DNA of 64,000 nucleotides from Warburgia ugandensis (taxonomy: Eukaryota; Streptophyta; Magnoliopsida; Canellales; Canellaceae). Positions within the stretch are counted from its first letter, which is position 1. Each line of letters begins with the position of its first letter. Location: assembly GCA_035236585.1 (NCBI GenBank), contig CP141131.1:18699103-18763102 (forward strand). Direction: 5' to 3'. The notes under the pieces were generated by a model that ran no database searches, was not told where the DNA came from, and saw nothing but the letters and a program-made list of their open reading frames with translations. A program made the position numbers and the translations under genes. Of this stretch, positions 21,786-34,333 are shown in pieces.

Positions 21786-23328
21786 TGCTCAAAGAGAACT
21801 TGTTAACCCTTATTTGAGATACAATTGAATTGTCTAAGCAGCTAACCCTATTTATACTTACTCTCCTTCATCCACCTCCTCAATGGATGGTTAGGATTAT
21901 TACATGTGTCAACTATGTAATAATTTAAGACCATTCTAGATTTTCCTCTTTAGAACTCTCTACATAAATATCTAACTTTACCTCTTTTTAGATATTTATA
22001 TGAATTCTTCTAAAAATTGAGCCTTTTAAAATTAGGCCTTGCATCATATATCTAGAAACATGGGCCTAAGTCTTTTGGGTCATGTCCATGAGTTGAGTAG
22101 ACCTACCTTAAAGCTTGCGGGCCTTGGTTACAGCCATGACCCTGGTCTCTCTTAAGTGATTGAGCACTCTAGTAACCTTGTTTACCAAAACAAAAAACTC
22201 CATGTTCTGTATTATTCCAACAACAAAAATGGAAGGTGCGGAACATGGTGAAGACCCGTCTCCCTGAGAGTACCCATAGGCCGCCTTTGGAGAGCTCACC
22301 ATTCTATGATCCGACTCATTCGTGGGAACATGGAATTGCTCCACCAGCCTCAACTACTAGACATCCGAAGCTGGGTCACAGGCAGTCGGATCATGTAAAG
22401 CTGGACCCAACAGAGAATCTTTCAGGTTTTTCCCGAAGTACCCAATAGACTTCGCGAGGAAATTTTGGGTGGGTATTTGTAGCCTGCGAGGAGACACCTT
22501 CATTCGTCCTCCCTCTTAATTTGCCTTCTGCAAGATCAAAAGGGTGGGTTTGTTCGATTCCTAGATGTTAAACTATTCTAGTCTGGTTGCTAGTTTTCCT
22601 TATGCGGAATTTAGGATTCCCGTGCATCTTTTGTGCTGTCTGGTGAGGAGGGTTTCGTGATTTTCTCTCTAGTTCTATTTACGTCAAAACCATTGTTTTG
22701 TCCGCCTTGATGCTTGAATCAATGCAGAGTGAGTGACACTTCCATGTTTATGTACTCTATAAGAACTTGATGGCTGGCAGAAACTGCGAAATCGTGGTTT
22801 ATTGCATCTGGGCCATAGCCCAACAAACACAGTTGTTGGAGAATTCTTACCGTTTTCCTGATGGATGCTCAAATTGAAACGTTTTATGTTTGGCATTTAA
22901 TTCGGCTATTGTTCATGATCTTAAAATTGAATATACTACTGAGTTGGGAAAGTACTATGAGCCACTTGCTTCTTCTTTTTTTTTAAGGATTTGCTGTGGA
23001 ACTTTATGTCCATCTTTAGAGACGCGAATGGTAGATGCACATAAGCAAAAGAAAGGAGACTTAACTTCTTGTCTTCTCAGTCTAATCCTTTTCATACTTC
23101 GTTTGGGGTGCTTGCCTTCCATGTGCTGGAATTTTAACATTGCATCGATTCCCTTTTATCCCCACTTAATATAGAGTTCAGAAAACTCCCACTTCTTTAA
23201 CATGTTAAAGTGGAAGCACTCGGAGTTTTTTGAATAGATGTGCATTATGCAACTAGCTGAGGATTTATAGAACCATAGTTTCCTTCACTGTAAAGTAGTA
23301 AGGAACAGTGCTTTAGTCCTTCCTCTAT
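21786..23328. other. intergenic with no supported gene
   Basis: A 70-codon plus-strand frame at 22236-22448 is open and compositionally protein-like, but I recognise nothing in it. Other frames are short. The stretch 21830-22110 may be a decayed LTR. Confidence 0.25.
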
Positions 23329-23770
23329 ATGCATCATCTAGGTAAGTCCTTCAAAGTTTTTCTTGAGGGGTGGAATTGTTCTCATCTTGATGGAAAAAGG
23401 TTTGCTCATATTTCTCTTGTACTTGCTTGGATCCTATATGCTGAGAGATATGGAGGATCTTCAGGAGAAAGAAGACCTACTCAAAAAATGCTTTTAGGAG
23501 GTCAAAAGCCTTATACTCCTTGAGGCAAAGAGTTCGATGGATATTTCATCCAGAACTTCCATAGAAAGGGTAGATCATAATTTTGGGTAGAGTTGTGATA
23601 GAGAAATGATAAGGCAACTGGTCTTCTTCTGCCGGGACTTAAGCTGAATTTTGATGGTGTGTTCATTAGTAATCAGTGTCTGCTGGACATTACTGGTGTA
23701 ATTAGAATCCAGTCAGGATCATGGTATCTTTCCTTTCTCAACTGGTCATTAAGAGGATTCTGATGATCCA
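23329..23770 (+). pseudogene. LINE-type / RNase H-like relic
   Basis: At about 23632-23740 the plus strand reads LPGLKLNFDGVF..., then GVIRIQSGSW, the opening strands of a plant RNase H-like (RVT_3) domain (usual form K.N.DGA..., GGV.RD..G). The upstream part at 23400-23500 (AHISLVLAWILYAER) resembles the linker that precedes this domain in plant LINE polyproteins. Frames change and stops intervene, so it is a relic. Together with 367-657 it gives two relics of the same domain in the window, on opposite strands. Confidence 0.4.
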
Positions 23771-24177
23771 TGAGTTTATGCAGTGATAATAGGCTTCAAG
23801 TCTAGAAGGCCACTCATCTAATGCATTGTCATCATTGCTGTTATTTTATGAATATTCTTTTGGGGTATTCCGAATTTGTTGGAATGATCAATGATATGAC
23901 AGAATTGTGCATGAGCAATGCATTTCTCTTTGCCTTGTCCTTGGAGTGCTATTGAGGTAGTAGAGTCCCCTTTCAAGAGGTTCACATCACATGAACATCC
24001 ATCATGAGCAATCACCACTCTTAATCACTTGCAGTTCCTTTTTCCTTAAATGAAGCTCTTTTTTACAGCCTCAACAACACAATTTGTACACACACACATG
24101 CAAGCATGCAGATACCCATACACACATACATGGTGATAATATATGCACCCAATTTTAATTCTAACAGGGTGGAGCTG

Positions 24178-25956
<1,779 letters not shown>

Positions 25957-26057
25957 AAAGGGCAGCCCAGTAGAACGAAGCTCCCACCTATGCGGGGTCT
26001 GGGGAAGGGGTGGACCACAAGGGCCTAAAGTACACAGCATTACCTTGCATTTTGTAG
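25957..26057 (-). mobile_element. 5'-truncated Au-type SINE
   Basis: Only the 3' half is present, in reverse: AAGGGCAGCCC, CGAAGCTCCCACCTATGCGG, GGTGGACCACAAGGGCCTAA and TTACCTTGCATTTTGTAG. The tRNA-like head with A and B boxes is missing, as expected of incomplete reverse transcription. Confidence 0.8.
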
Positions 26058-26173
26058 TGCTGAACCATAGAATAAAATTGGTTGTGGCTTTAGCTTTATT
26101 TATTTTTATTCTTTATATTAGCATAAATTATGGACACTATTAATTTACATGCATATGGTTTCACCTTTAAAAA

Positions 26174-26336
26174 TAAGCAGCTGGGTTGTCATTGTGTGAC
26201 CTTGAGGTCACGAGTTCGAGGCATGGAAATAGTCTCTTCAAAAATGCAAGGTAAGGCTGCATACTATGGACACTTTTGGTCCACCCCTTCCCCGGACCCC
26301 ATGTACGCGGGAGTTTCATGCACCAGGCTGCTCTCT
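26174..26336 (+). mobile_element. Au-type SINE with perfect 20-bp target duplication, damaged head
   Basis: The B-box region ACGAGTTCGAGGC, TTTTGGTCCACCCCTTCCCC and GTTTCATGCACCAGGCTGC are clear, but the A-box end is shortened (CAGCTGGGTTGTCATTGTG). It is flanked by TATGGTTTCACCTTTAAAAA at 26154-26173 and 26337-26356. Confidence 0.85.
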
Positions 26337-26569
26337 TATGGTTTCACCTTTAAAAACTTCTCTGTTGCCAGAAGTCATGGATTCTGATGGAATAAGTCCA
26401 AGTTACAGTCTCATCGTCCACAAGAACTCATACCACAAAAAGCAGGAATGGGAATGTAATCAGCATAATTTGATCTTATGAAGGAGAGCTTGCCACTCAG
26501 AAATTACGATGTTATGAAGGAGAGTTGATGGAAATTCTTTTATGTTAAGGACGGCTGCCAGAATTGACA

Positions 26570-27480
26570 ATCTGTTCAATTCTATAGGTCAAAAGGGTTT
26601 TTAGCTTATGGCCTATCCTCCTGTCTAGAGTGGGGACAAAGCCAAGAAAGATGTATCTGTCCAGAGCTACATAAGCCTATGGCGAGGCACATGTAGGTAT
26701 AGCTGAACCAATCCTGGGACGAATGGATTTAGCCTGATCAAACAGGGCATATCAAGGCTATCCATTAGGTGGTCCCCCGGGACTCACTCAAGTGAAGAGA
26801 GAGAAGGTACGGTCTGTTGCTCTGAGGTAGGATGGCTAAAGAAAAGCTACTTAAGGACTTATAACATGAATGGGGCCTTAGCAAGTGAAAGGCATAAGCC
26901 TTTTAGAGAAGAGGGGGTAAGTCGCTCTGAGGTAGGATAGCTAAAGAAAAGCTACTTATGGATTTATAACATGCACGGGACGTCAGCGAGTGAAATTCAT
27001 AAGCCTGTAAGATATAATAGATACGAGGAACCAAGCTTGAGAGAGATGGGTGTCAAATACCAATAAGGGCATAGCATGCTAGGATATACTATTCTTAAAG
27101 GTTTAAGAGGAGCATGAGAATGGCCCTACTTGTTTCATTTTTGCCTTAGTTTGACACTTGCTGGTAAGAGGGGTTAAGAGCCCCACAAGTGAAGGGAGAC
27201 ACTAAGTCAGATCTCCCATATATTATTCCATTAATACAGAAAGTATAGATCCTCGTCGATTTTGATCCAAAGGCTGGGTTCATGCACTGCTCTTGGTGTT
27301 GAGGTTGTGCAGCAAAGCCAGCTGGGTTGTAAGCAACTATTTTAGCAGAACTTGGATAAATCTGTCTAGAGCCATGTGAGCATACTAGCAGGAGTCTTTG
27401 AGACTCTGCCTATAGAATGAATTCTTGAAGGGGTTGAGGAAGGTCAGTAGTGTACCAACCAATGAGAAAGATCAAGTGAT
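26570..27480. repeat. decayed repeat with a 105-bp tandem duplication, possible LTR relic
   Basis: Units at 26819-26923 and 26924-27015 share CTCTGAGGTAGGAT.GCTAA, AAGCTACTTA.GGA.TTATAA and CATAAGCCT. The surrounding sequence has the look of a gypsy-type LTR, but no LTR ends, primer site or target duplication were found. Confidence 0.4.
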
Positions 27481-28092
27481 TAATGTTGAATGACAGAAAT
27501 GGAAAGATGGTCCTACACCATGTTTCCTACTCAGATATTCTGGAAAAATGGAAATGGAATGGAAGGTAGTTGTCTATTAATGAGAAATCTAAAACTCCCT
27601 GCCCCTGTTAGTGAGAAAGGAAGGGATTTTCTTTCTGTCCTATCTTTTGAATTTCTCAGCATCATTGGACTTCTAGTGGAGCCATCTCTCATCCCCTTTT
27701 TGCTAACAATTATCTACTTAAAATTACCCACCGAAACTTCTAAAATACGACTACTACGTGCATGGATTGAAGTTTCTGAACGCATTTTTCTTCTAGACTA
27801 AGGAACTCTACTCTAAATAACAGCTACTTGTTAAAGGTAGGGAAGGAAGATGACAATGAAAATCATTTCTTTCTTGGTGGGAGAAGGCCATCCCACATCA
27901 TTGGTTCGTGGTCGGGGTGCTATTGCCCCTTAAACGTAGAATATCTGATTATTATGAAGCTACGGCTCATTCAAGAGGTTGTGCTGATGCAATTCTGTGC
28001 AGTAAAAGCAGAGGATTTCTTAATAGATTTCATAATCAATGCATCTTATTCTCAATCTTGACTTGAAAAGTCTCGTTGTTTGTAAATTGCAG

Positions 28093-28713
28093 GACCAAAG
28101 CAATTTGGTTAATGAGAAGTGTGAAACTAGACTTTATGTTGGTAACCTTGATCAAAGAATAACAGAGTATGTCCTTTTCATTACAGTCAAATTCGCTCTC
28201 TCTTTTAGGCTCTCCTGTAATATAGCAAACCGGTTTACTGCTTGCTGCAACATCTAATTTCTCAGGGCCCATGTGATCAAGATGTTCTCCTCTTTTGGGA
28301 AGATTGTAGCAGAGGACTTTTTGTGGCATACTCGGGGTCCAAAACGTGGGGAACCACGTGGCTTTGCTTTTATCCAGTTCAATACAAGAGAGGTAACTGA
28401 CCACCTATAACGTCTGTCTCTTGTGTAATCCCTCATTTCTGTCATTGAAGTGAGCATGCAGGAAGCACAACTGGCCAAGGAGAAGATGAATGGAAGACTG
28501 GCTGGTGGACGCCCTTTGATTGTGCGCTTCGCAAGTGAGAAGTACCTGATGGAGACAGCTAATCATCCTGGAGCAGGCAGTGAGGCAAACAAATCGATCA
28601 TTGCAGGCTCTTCAGGACAGATGAGCAGAAATGCAAAAATAGCAGCCATAAAAAATAAATTGAAATCAATGGAAGAGGAGAACTATAGCTTGAAAAAGTC
28701 AAAACAGGCTTAA
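28093..28713 (+). CDS. RBM18-like RRM RNA-binding protein, 5' exon not located
   Basis: Three exons can be joined in frame: 28093-28166, 28266-28392 and 28462-28713 (TAA). Splice sites are canonical: acceptor TTGCAG before 28093, donor GTATGT after 28166, acceptor TTTCTCAG, donor GTAACT, acceptor CATGCAG. Introns are 99 and 69 bp. The product carries one RRM with RNP2 LYVGNL and RNP1 RGFAFIQF. It continues with EKMNGRLAGGRPLIVRFAS and a C-terminal region with SRNAKIAAIKNKLKSMEEE, the pattern of animal RBM18 and its plant homologues. The reading phase at 28093 is 0, so an upstream exon must end on a codon boundary. Candidates are ATG before GTGAGA at 25739-25741, or ATGGAT before GTATGT at 21388-21393. 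Neither is proven. Binding target and process are unknown for plants. Without the first exon one cannot exclude a 5'-truncated copy, but intact splice sites and frame argue for a working gene. Confidence 0.8.
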
Positions 28714-30494
28714 GCTGTCATGTCCAGCAGTCTTTTAGACCATTCATTTATTAAAACATGGCAGGCTTGGGACCAGCTGATCGGTAACCTCAGGGGCCTT
28801 GCTTCCTGAAACTTAACGAGTTGTCTGTGCCTCCTGAATCCACCACGAATAGTACAGGATTTCTTGAGGAACATGAAGTGTTGGCAATTGTAAGATGGAA
28901 GCATTTGGGTTAATGATCTGCTAGGAACATGGATCGTTCACTTTATGTATTAGGAAGAGTTGTGACGATTGCACTATTCCACTGAGAATGTGGCATAATT
29001 TGGTCTGTAACTGATGAATGTGGCATATTTGGTCAGGGATATGTTTATATATATATAAAGACCTATTAGGTGTGTGAGTTACCAATTCAAAAAAAATAAT
29101 ATAAATGCTAATATAAATTTTCAAAGGATTTTGTCTGCAGTCGAGTGCTTAAATAATGGCAGTGGTGTCACTTTAGTTTGCAGTTAGATGATTTGTTACT
29201 GGTTTCTCTTCATTTTGCGCTTCTTAATTAGCTGTGGGTGTCTGGGACAAGGGCAACAAATCAAGTGCAAAATTATGAGTTTCTTATCACCTGCTGTTTG
29301 CAACACTAGGGCAGGAAAAAAATATTTAAAAGCAGAAGGCCGCTGCTTTAGGTCTGTCTTCTGTTCTTAAATGACTTCAATCTATGTTTTAGACTTCTAA
29401 ATGTCGATAGACAGTAGGCAAGATAATAATTCATGGATAATTTTGCCAGGTGTTCCCTGCTAATAACCAAATCTTTGAGAATCGTTTTGATCTTCTTCTG
29501 CAATGTGGTTGAAACAGCTACAGGAGACCCTGACGTTTATGCTTGGTTTAATCTAGTTCCTGGGAGGCCTGTTTGATCGGGGCCTGTGATCATGAGTCCC
29601 ATCTCACGAGGGTCTATGAGGTCAACCCTTTCAAGCTCAAATACTTATCTGCCCAATATCTCAGGATTGAATCCAATGGTTCTCTCTGTCACCAAACAGA
29701 AACGGACAAAGGAGCTAAAAAGTTCAATAAAGTGAGAGGTGGATAATAAGTCTGACTAGACAAATTATCTTCTTATAGCATGTGTTTAGGCTACTGGAAT
29801 TGTACGTTATAGCATCACAATGAGGCCACGCCACAAGGGCGCACTGCTCAACCGTAAACGAGGTTTTCCTACTTTGCAAAGTGGGAACATTTAAGCAATA
29901 TGAAAACTGCAGAGAGCCAAAAACGTGCCCACTTTTGTTGAGTGGACCTAATGAGCAGCATTTTTTGTTCAAATTCAGATAATGCACTAGTCCAACAGTA
30001 AGTGTTGCAAGATGAGAATGTGAGCAGTTTTCAAGTAGCTCAGTTACATCATTTTCTTGCATCGAAACCTTCTAGTGCAGTGGTGTAGGGAGTTGTCTCT
30101 CACCTGGGCGATCAGGTGCAAGGTTGTGCATGTGTGTGTCTGTACCTTTCAGAAAAAAATTAACATCATTTCATTAACTTGTCTATAGTTTAAAATGAAA
30201 GTAGAATAACCGCAGTTGCTCACAGACAATAAGGTGTCTCTCCTTGTTACGATCAAAGATTCGAGGTGACACTTCCCCTCTTGTTAGGGAGATTTCTTGT
30301 ATATTTATAAATTAGGATAATAGGTTTTAGGTGGTTTGTTTCGTAATTCTTTGCAGCAAAAGATAAATAAATAAATCGATCAATCAAAATAGAATCTCTT
30401 GTTATACATATTGAGTGGGTGTTATCACAACCCTGCATCCTTCATGCTTGAAGAATATCTACAGAAATGTGTCCAAAATTTACCAAGTCTTCAA
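28714..30494. other. 3' region of the RBM18-like gene and intergenic DNA
   Basis: No further gene supported. Minus-strand frames, including 112 codons at 29724-30062, show no recognisable motifs. Confidence 0.3.
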
Positions 30495-30707
30495 TTACCA
30501 CAGAAGGCTATCACTGTCTGAGTCTGCGGAAAGGCGATCCACACTTCCTGCTTCACCCGATGATCGACATGGGATAACACCCATCACGCGACGGATAGTC
30601 GTTGAACCAATCAAGCTCCATTTCCTCCACTGCTGCTTGCTTCTTCTACTTCCATTGTTTAGAAGAGATTGCGAGCTTGAATCAGTACTTGCACTTGCAC
30701 TTGCCAT
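30495..30707 (-). CDS. small serine-rich ORF or first exon, unknown product
   Basis: The minus-strand frame from the ATG at 30707 gives 70 residues: a Ser/Ala-rich start (MASASAST), a basic middle (NGSRRSKQQWRKW, then TTIRRVMG) and an acidic Ser-rich end. An upstream in-frame ATG at 30731 adds eight residues. A TATA-like ATTAAATATAGAC lies about 90 bp upstream (plus 30791-30803). The stop codon overlaps a possible splice donor (CTGTG before GTAATT), so this could equally be the first exon of a longer minus-strand gene. The plus-strand frame of 111 codons over the same bases looks like a shadow. No family recognised. Confidence 0.4.
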   Translation of the reverse strand: MASASASTDSSSQSLLNNGSRRSKQQWRKWSLIGSTTIRRVMGVIPCRSSGEAGSVDRLSADSDSDSLLW

Positions 30708-31150
30708 ATCAAAGATGCAAAGAGAGAACAAAGGACTGGAAGTCGGATGAAAAACAGTAGTAAGTTGTGTAGGAGAAGACGTTGGCTCTGGTCTATATTT
30801 AATGTGTTAGTCTATTAATAAACGATGAAGGTTCAAGGCAAATTCCATGCTTGAAGCAGGAAACTATCTGGCAAAAGGGCGATGATGGGAGACATGGAGA
30901 TGTAGAGGGAGATTAAACAAATCAACCCAGGGAGATATATGGACAAGATTGAGATAAGAAAACCATGTAAATGGAACTTGTTTATGTCAGGAAAGATCCG
31001 TACCTATGACCACCATTTGGGTACCATTATTGCAACTAAGTGTTTCTTTAATCTATCAATAACCATTGGACATGTGCACACTTTGGTCCATCCAGATCCC
31101 CCAACAACTGATGGACCCTACAGTTGATAATTCATCAAATTCTACGCACT

Positions 31151-31312
31151 AAAAAAGGCAGCCCCGGTGCACAAAGCTCTTGCATATGCAGGGTTCGGAG
31201 AAGGAGCGGACCATCCTTGCCTTGCATTTTGTAAGAGGCTGTTTCACACCTTGAACTCATGACCTCAAGGTTTCATGATGACAACTCTACTGTTACGCCA
31301 AGGCTCCCCCTT
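31151..31312 (-). mobile_element. Au-type SINE
   Basis: Minus-strand copy: GGCAGCCCCGGTGCACAAAGC, GGAGCGGACCATCC, TTGCATTTTGTAAGAGGCTG, TTGAACTCATGACCTCAAGG and TTACGCCAAGGCTCCCCC. Full length apart from a small deletion in the middle. No target duplication seen. Confidence 0.88.
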
Positions 31313-31642
31313 GGATATGAGGTTGTCGAAATGATGTTCAATCAATCCTCCTTAATGAATTGTCGGATCATTTTCATGTCATAATGAGAATCAATCCGAT
31401 CCTGCTGGCATTCATACCTGCATTGCATGAAGTTTCTATTCTAAACTGTTCAGAGGGAGAAAGTGATTTTCGTTCAAGCGTCCATGTACGGATCTCTTGG
31501 ATATTTCCCTCACCAATTCACACCGGAGCAGATTATGTGCAAGCAAATCATCTGAAATCACATCCTATCTAATTTCTTCCATCTCACTCAATACCGACAA
31601 TGACATGAACCGCTACCTACCAATATATTATGTGTATACTAA

Positions 31643-31823
31643 AAAAGGGTAGTCCCGGTGCACGAAGCTCCTGCCTATGCGGGGTTCGAAGAAGAGGTGG
31701 ACCACAAGAGCCTATAATACACAGCTTTACCTTGTCTTTTTACAATAGGCTGTTTTCTCGCCTTGAACCTATGACCTCAACGTCACATGAAGACAACATT
31801 TACCGTTGCGTCAAGGCTCCCTT
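31643..31823 (-). mobile_element. Au-type SINE next to a short palindrome
   Basis: Minus-strand copy with GTCCCGGTGCACGAAGCTCC, GGTGGACCACAAGAGCC, AATAGGCTGTTTTCTCGCC and GCGTCAAGGCTCCC. GTGTATACTAA occurs before it (31632-31642) and after it (31846-31856). Between the 3' copy and the SINE lies AGTATACAC, which pairs with GTGTATACT, so the duplication assignment is not certain. Confidence 0.85.
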
Positions 31824-32583
31824 TCATAGTATACACAACTTTTAAGTGTATACTAAGTATGATAAATACTTCTAATTTTGAAGTTGTTTTTGCATTTAAC
31901 ATTACAGAATTTAACATTTCTTCTTCACTCATTTATAAATCTGATGGCAATGCCTAAGCCAAAATTCTTTTATAAAATCCAGTAGTAGAGCTGTCAATAT
32001 TCTGGTTCTAGTCTAGTTCCACCCAAAATTCAAACCAGACCAAAACGGATTCTCGGCTTAAAATAATTCTAGTATCTGAGCCACATGGAGATAGAAGTTG
32101 GGTAGAAATTGAGATCACAAAGTATAGTGGAGTTCTGATGCGAGAACATCGTACCACTATGATTGACTGTTCAACATTGGGGTGGTTTTTCATTTCAAAG
32201 AAATTCTAGATGAAGACTACAAAAAGCCACGGAGGCAAACAAATAAATACATGATTATGAATGGAAACAAGAGGGTAAATGTTACATCTTTAGATGCAAG
32301 CTAAAGACAGCAAGTGGAAGCAAACATAGACACTAGCATCTTTCAATTTATTTGACAAAAAATAAAAGAGTTGAATGCAGGCAACAAATTTTATGTTTTC
32401 ATATATTGAAAACAAGTTTTTGAATTACATTGTTCAAGTAGTTTATCTACACATGACAACATCTTATAACAGCAGCCATGAGAAACCTAGCTTTTAGGGA
32501 CAAAAATTGATCTAATCCTTAAAAATCTAGCTTTAAAGTTATTCCCAATGCTTTCGTGTCCATAAATTACAATAAAAAAAAAG

Positions 32584-32731
32584 AAGGGCAGTCCCGGTGC
32601 ATGAAGCTTCTGCCTATGCAGGGTCCAGGGAAGGAGCGGACCACAAGGACCTATAGTAGGCAGCCTTACCTTGTATTTTTACAAGAGGCCATTTTCACAC
32701 CTTGAACACGTGACCTCAATGTTACATGACG
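32584..32731 (-). mobile_element. Au-type SINE, 5'-truncated
   Basis: Minus-strand copy with GGGCAGTCCCGGTGCATGAAG, GGAGCGGACCACAAGGACC, ACAAGAGGCCATTTTCACACC and TTGAACACGTGACCTCAATG. It stops inside the tRNA-like head before the A box. Confidence 0.85.
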
Positions 32732-33149
32732 ATCAAAGATGTAAAAACAAAAATTAGTAAGATATTTTTGCTGATAAATTTATGTTGAGTGTATTTTTAA
32801 TCTTATAAAACTACCTAAAAAGACTAATTGGATCTTAGTTAAACTAAAGTTAACTTCATAATACTAAGGGTAAATAGTCTAAATATTAATAGGACCAAAG
32901 TTGATTTGCTTCCATTGGTTAAGAAACAGAATTGCACCAACAATTTCAGCTGAATGGGTGGGCTCCACTAAAGCAACCAAAAATGGAGAATAGATTAGTA
33001 TAAGATTAACTCTCTAAGTACGTGGTACTTGGGCATGTAAGCAATCATGGCCGTCAATTTTGCTAAAAAGACAGGGCGATGAGATGGGAGGGCACTTCAG
33101 TAACCTGCACAAGCTGGAATTCTGCAGTGGCTGCACAAAAAGATCAGGC

Positions 33150-33150
<1 letters not shown>
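32732..33150. other. intergenic, no feature recognised
   Basis: Nothing supported. Confidence 0.3.

Positions 33151-33236
<86 letters not shown>
33151..33236. repeat. (GA)n microsatellite
   Basis: Uninterrupted GA dinucleotide run of more than 80 bp. Frames across it are artefacts. Confidence 0.97.
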
Positions 33237-33239
<3 letters not shown>

Positions 33240-33636
33240 TTTGAAGATGGTTTCAAGGCCAAGGCAAGACCATATGGTATATGGAAACTAAAAACTCAAA
33301 AGGTAATCATATTGTGGAAGATCTGAACCACTCGTAATGTTAAGAGTATCATTTGTTGGAGCTGTTTTCAACGTGAATAAAATCCTAGATTAAGCCATTC
33401 TGGAATAATAAAAATTAAACTGTATTAGAACAGTAAAAACTTTTTCAAAAAATTTTTACAATTAAAAAATGGTTTAATTCATGATTCTTATTCCTGTCAC
33501 AAACAGCCCCATTGGGTTATCCCTGCATATGCTGCCTTTGGTTAAAAAATGGACGATGAAACTGTTGAAGGTCCATTTTACAATTGAAGAAAACAATTAG
33601 CAACATTGACATTTTTAATGCCATAAATCATCGGAT

Positions 33637-33901
33637 CATGCCCAATACTATGAATCGCTGAGATCTTAAAAAATTATGGTTCTCTTGGGTTGTTTGCTTC
33701 CTATTTTTCACGTCTATATTCATGGCGTAATTCTAGGTCCACGTTCTTGGTGGGTAGTTGCTGAATCAAGTTTTTATTGTAATTTCTGATGATTAATGAA
33801 TGATTCAGTCTTTTGCTTTTGTTTGAGTAAAAACGTTCATGCCAAATACTATGAATCGATGACACCTTAAAAAATTATGGTTCTCTTGGGTTGTTTGCTT
33901 C
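33637..33901. repeat. copia LTR fragment between two 64-bp direct repeats
   Basis: Blocks 33637-33700 and 33838-33901 are nearly identical (shared CTTAAAAAATTATGGTTCTC and GGGTTGTTTGCTTC). Between them, 33701-33833 is an internal piece of the copia LTR whose complete copy starts at 33930 (shared TTTTTCACGTCTATATTCAT and TTGCTGAATCAAGTTTTTAT). The piece lacks both LTR ends, so it did not arrive by normal integration. Confidence 0.8.
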
Positions 33902-33929
33902 TGTACAATATGTGGTTTTGCCTTGATCT

Positions 33930-34269
33930 TGTTAGAAGATGTGCTTAGGACTGCTGATGTGGTGTCATAAACGTTATTAGTTGTTTTGAATGTTTCAAAG
34001 TTGTTGTTCCTGTTTTTTTTTTTTGTGTTCGTTGTTCTTTCTGTTTTTCACGTCTATATTCATAGCGTAATTCTAGGTCCACATTCTTCGTGGGTAGTTG
34101 CTGAATCAAGTTTTTATTGTAATTTTTGATAATTAATGAATGATTCAGTCTTTTGCTTTTGCTTAAGTAAAAACATTGCCTCTAACTTTTATTGTTTTTA
34201 CTGCTACAATATTCAAAAATATAGCGTAAACTCTAATTTTCTTTTCTTCTTGTTCTCAAAACAACTATG
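33930..34269 (+). repeat. copia 5' LTR (340 bp)
   Basis: Starts TGTTAGAAG and ends AACAACTATG, the mutated counterpart of AACAACTACA in the 3' LTR. It is followed by one base and then the primer-binding site. Confidence 0.9.
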
Positions 34270-34270
34270 A

Positions 34271-34283
34271 TTGGTATTATAGC
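34271..34283 (+). promoter_or_regulatory. copia primer-binding site
   Basis: TTGGTATTATAGC differs by two transitions from TTGGTATCAGAGC, the usual site complementary to the 3' end of initiator tRNA-Met. Confidence 0.85.
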
Positions 34284-34333
34284 TATCTTCTTGAGGGACC
34301 AGTGAGTGTTTAGGTTGAGTTCTTAAGGACGAC

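Noticed and set aside
22236-22448. 70-codon plus-strand frame with protein-like composition
   Set aside because: No recognisable motif, no clear splice sites and no neighbouring exons. Not enough to call a gene.
28036-28404. 122-codon minus-strand frame
   Set aside because: It lies antisense over the spliced RRM exons, which have RNP motifs and splice sites. It is a shadow.
30415-30750. 111-codon plus-strand frame
   Set aside because: The minus-strand frame over the same bases has a better start, a TATA-like box and a more protein-like composition. The plus frame is probably a shadow.
33014-33326. Ser-Leu and Arg-Glu repeat frames on both strands
   Set aside because: They are translations of the (GA)n run.
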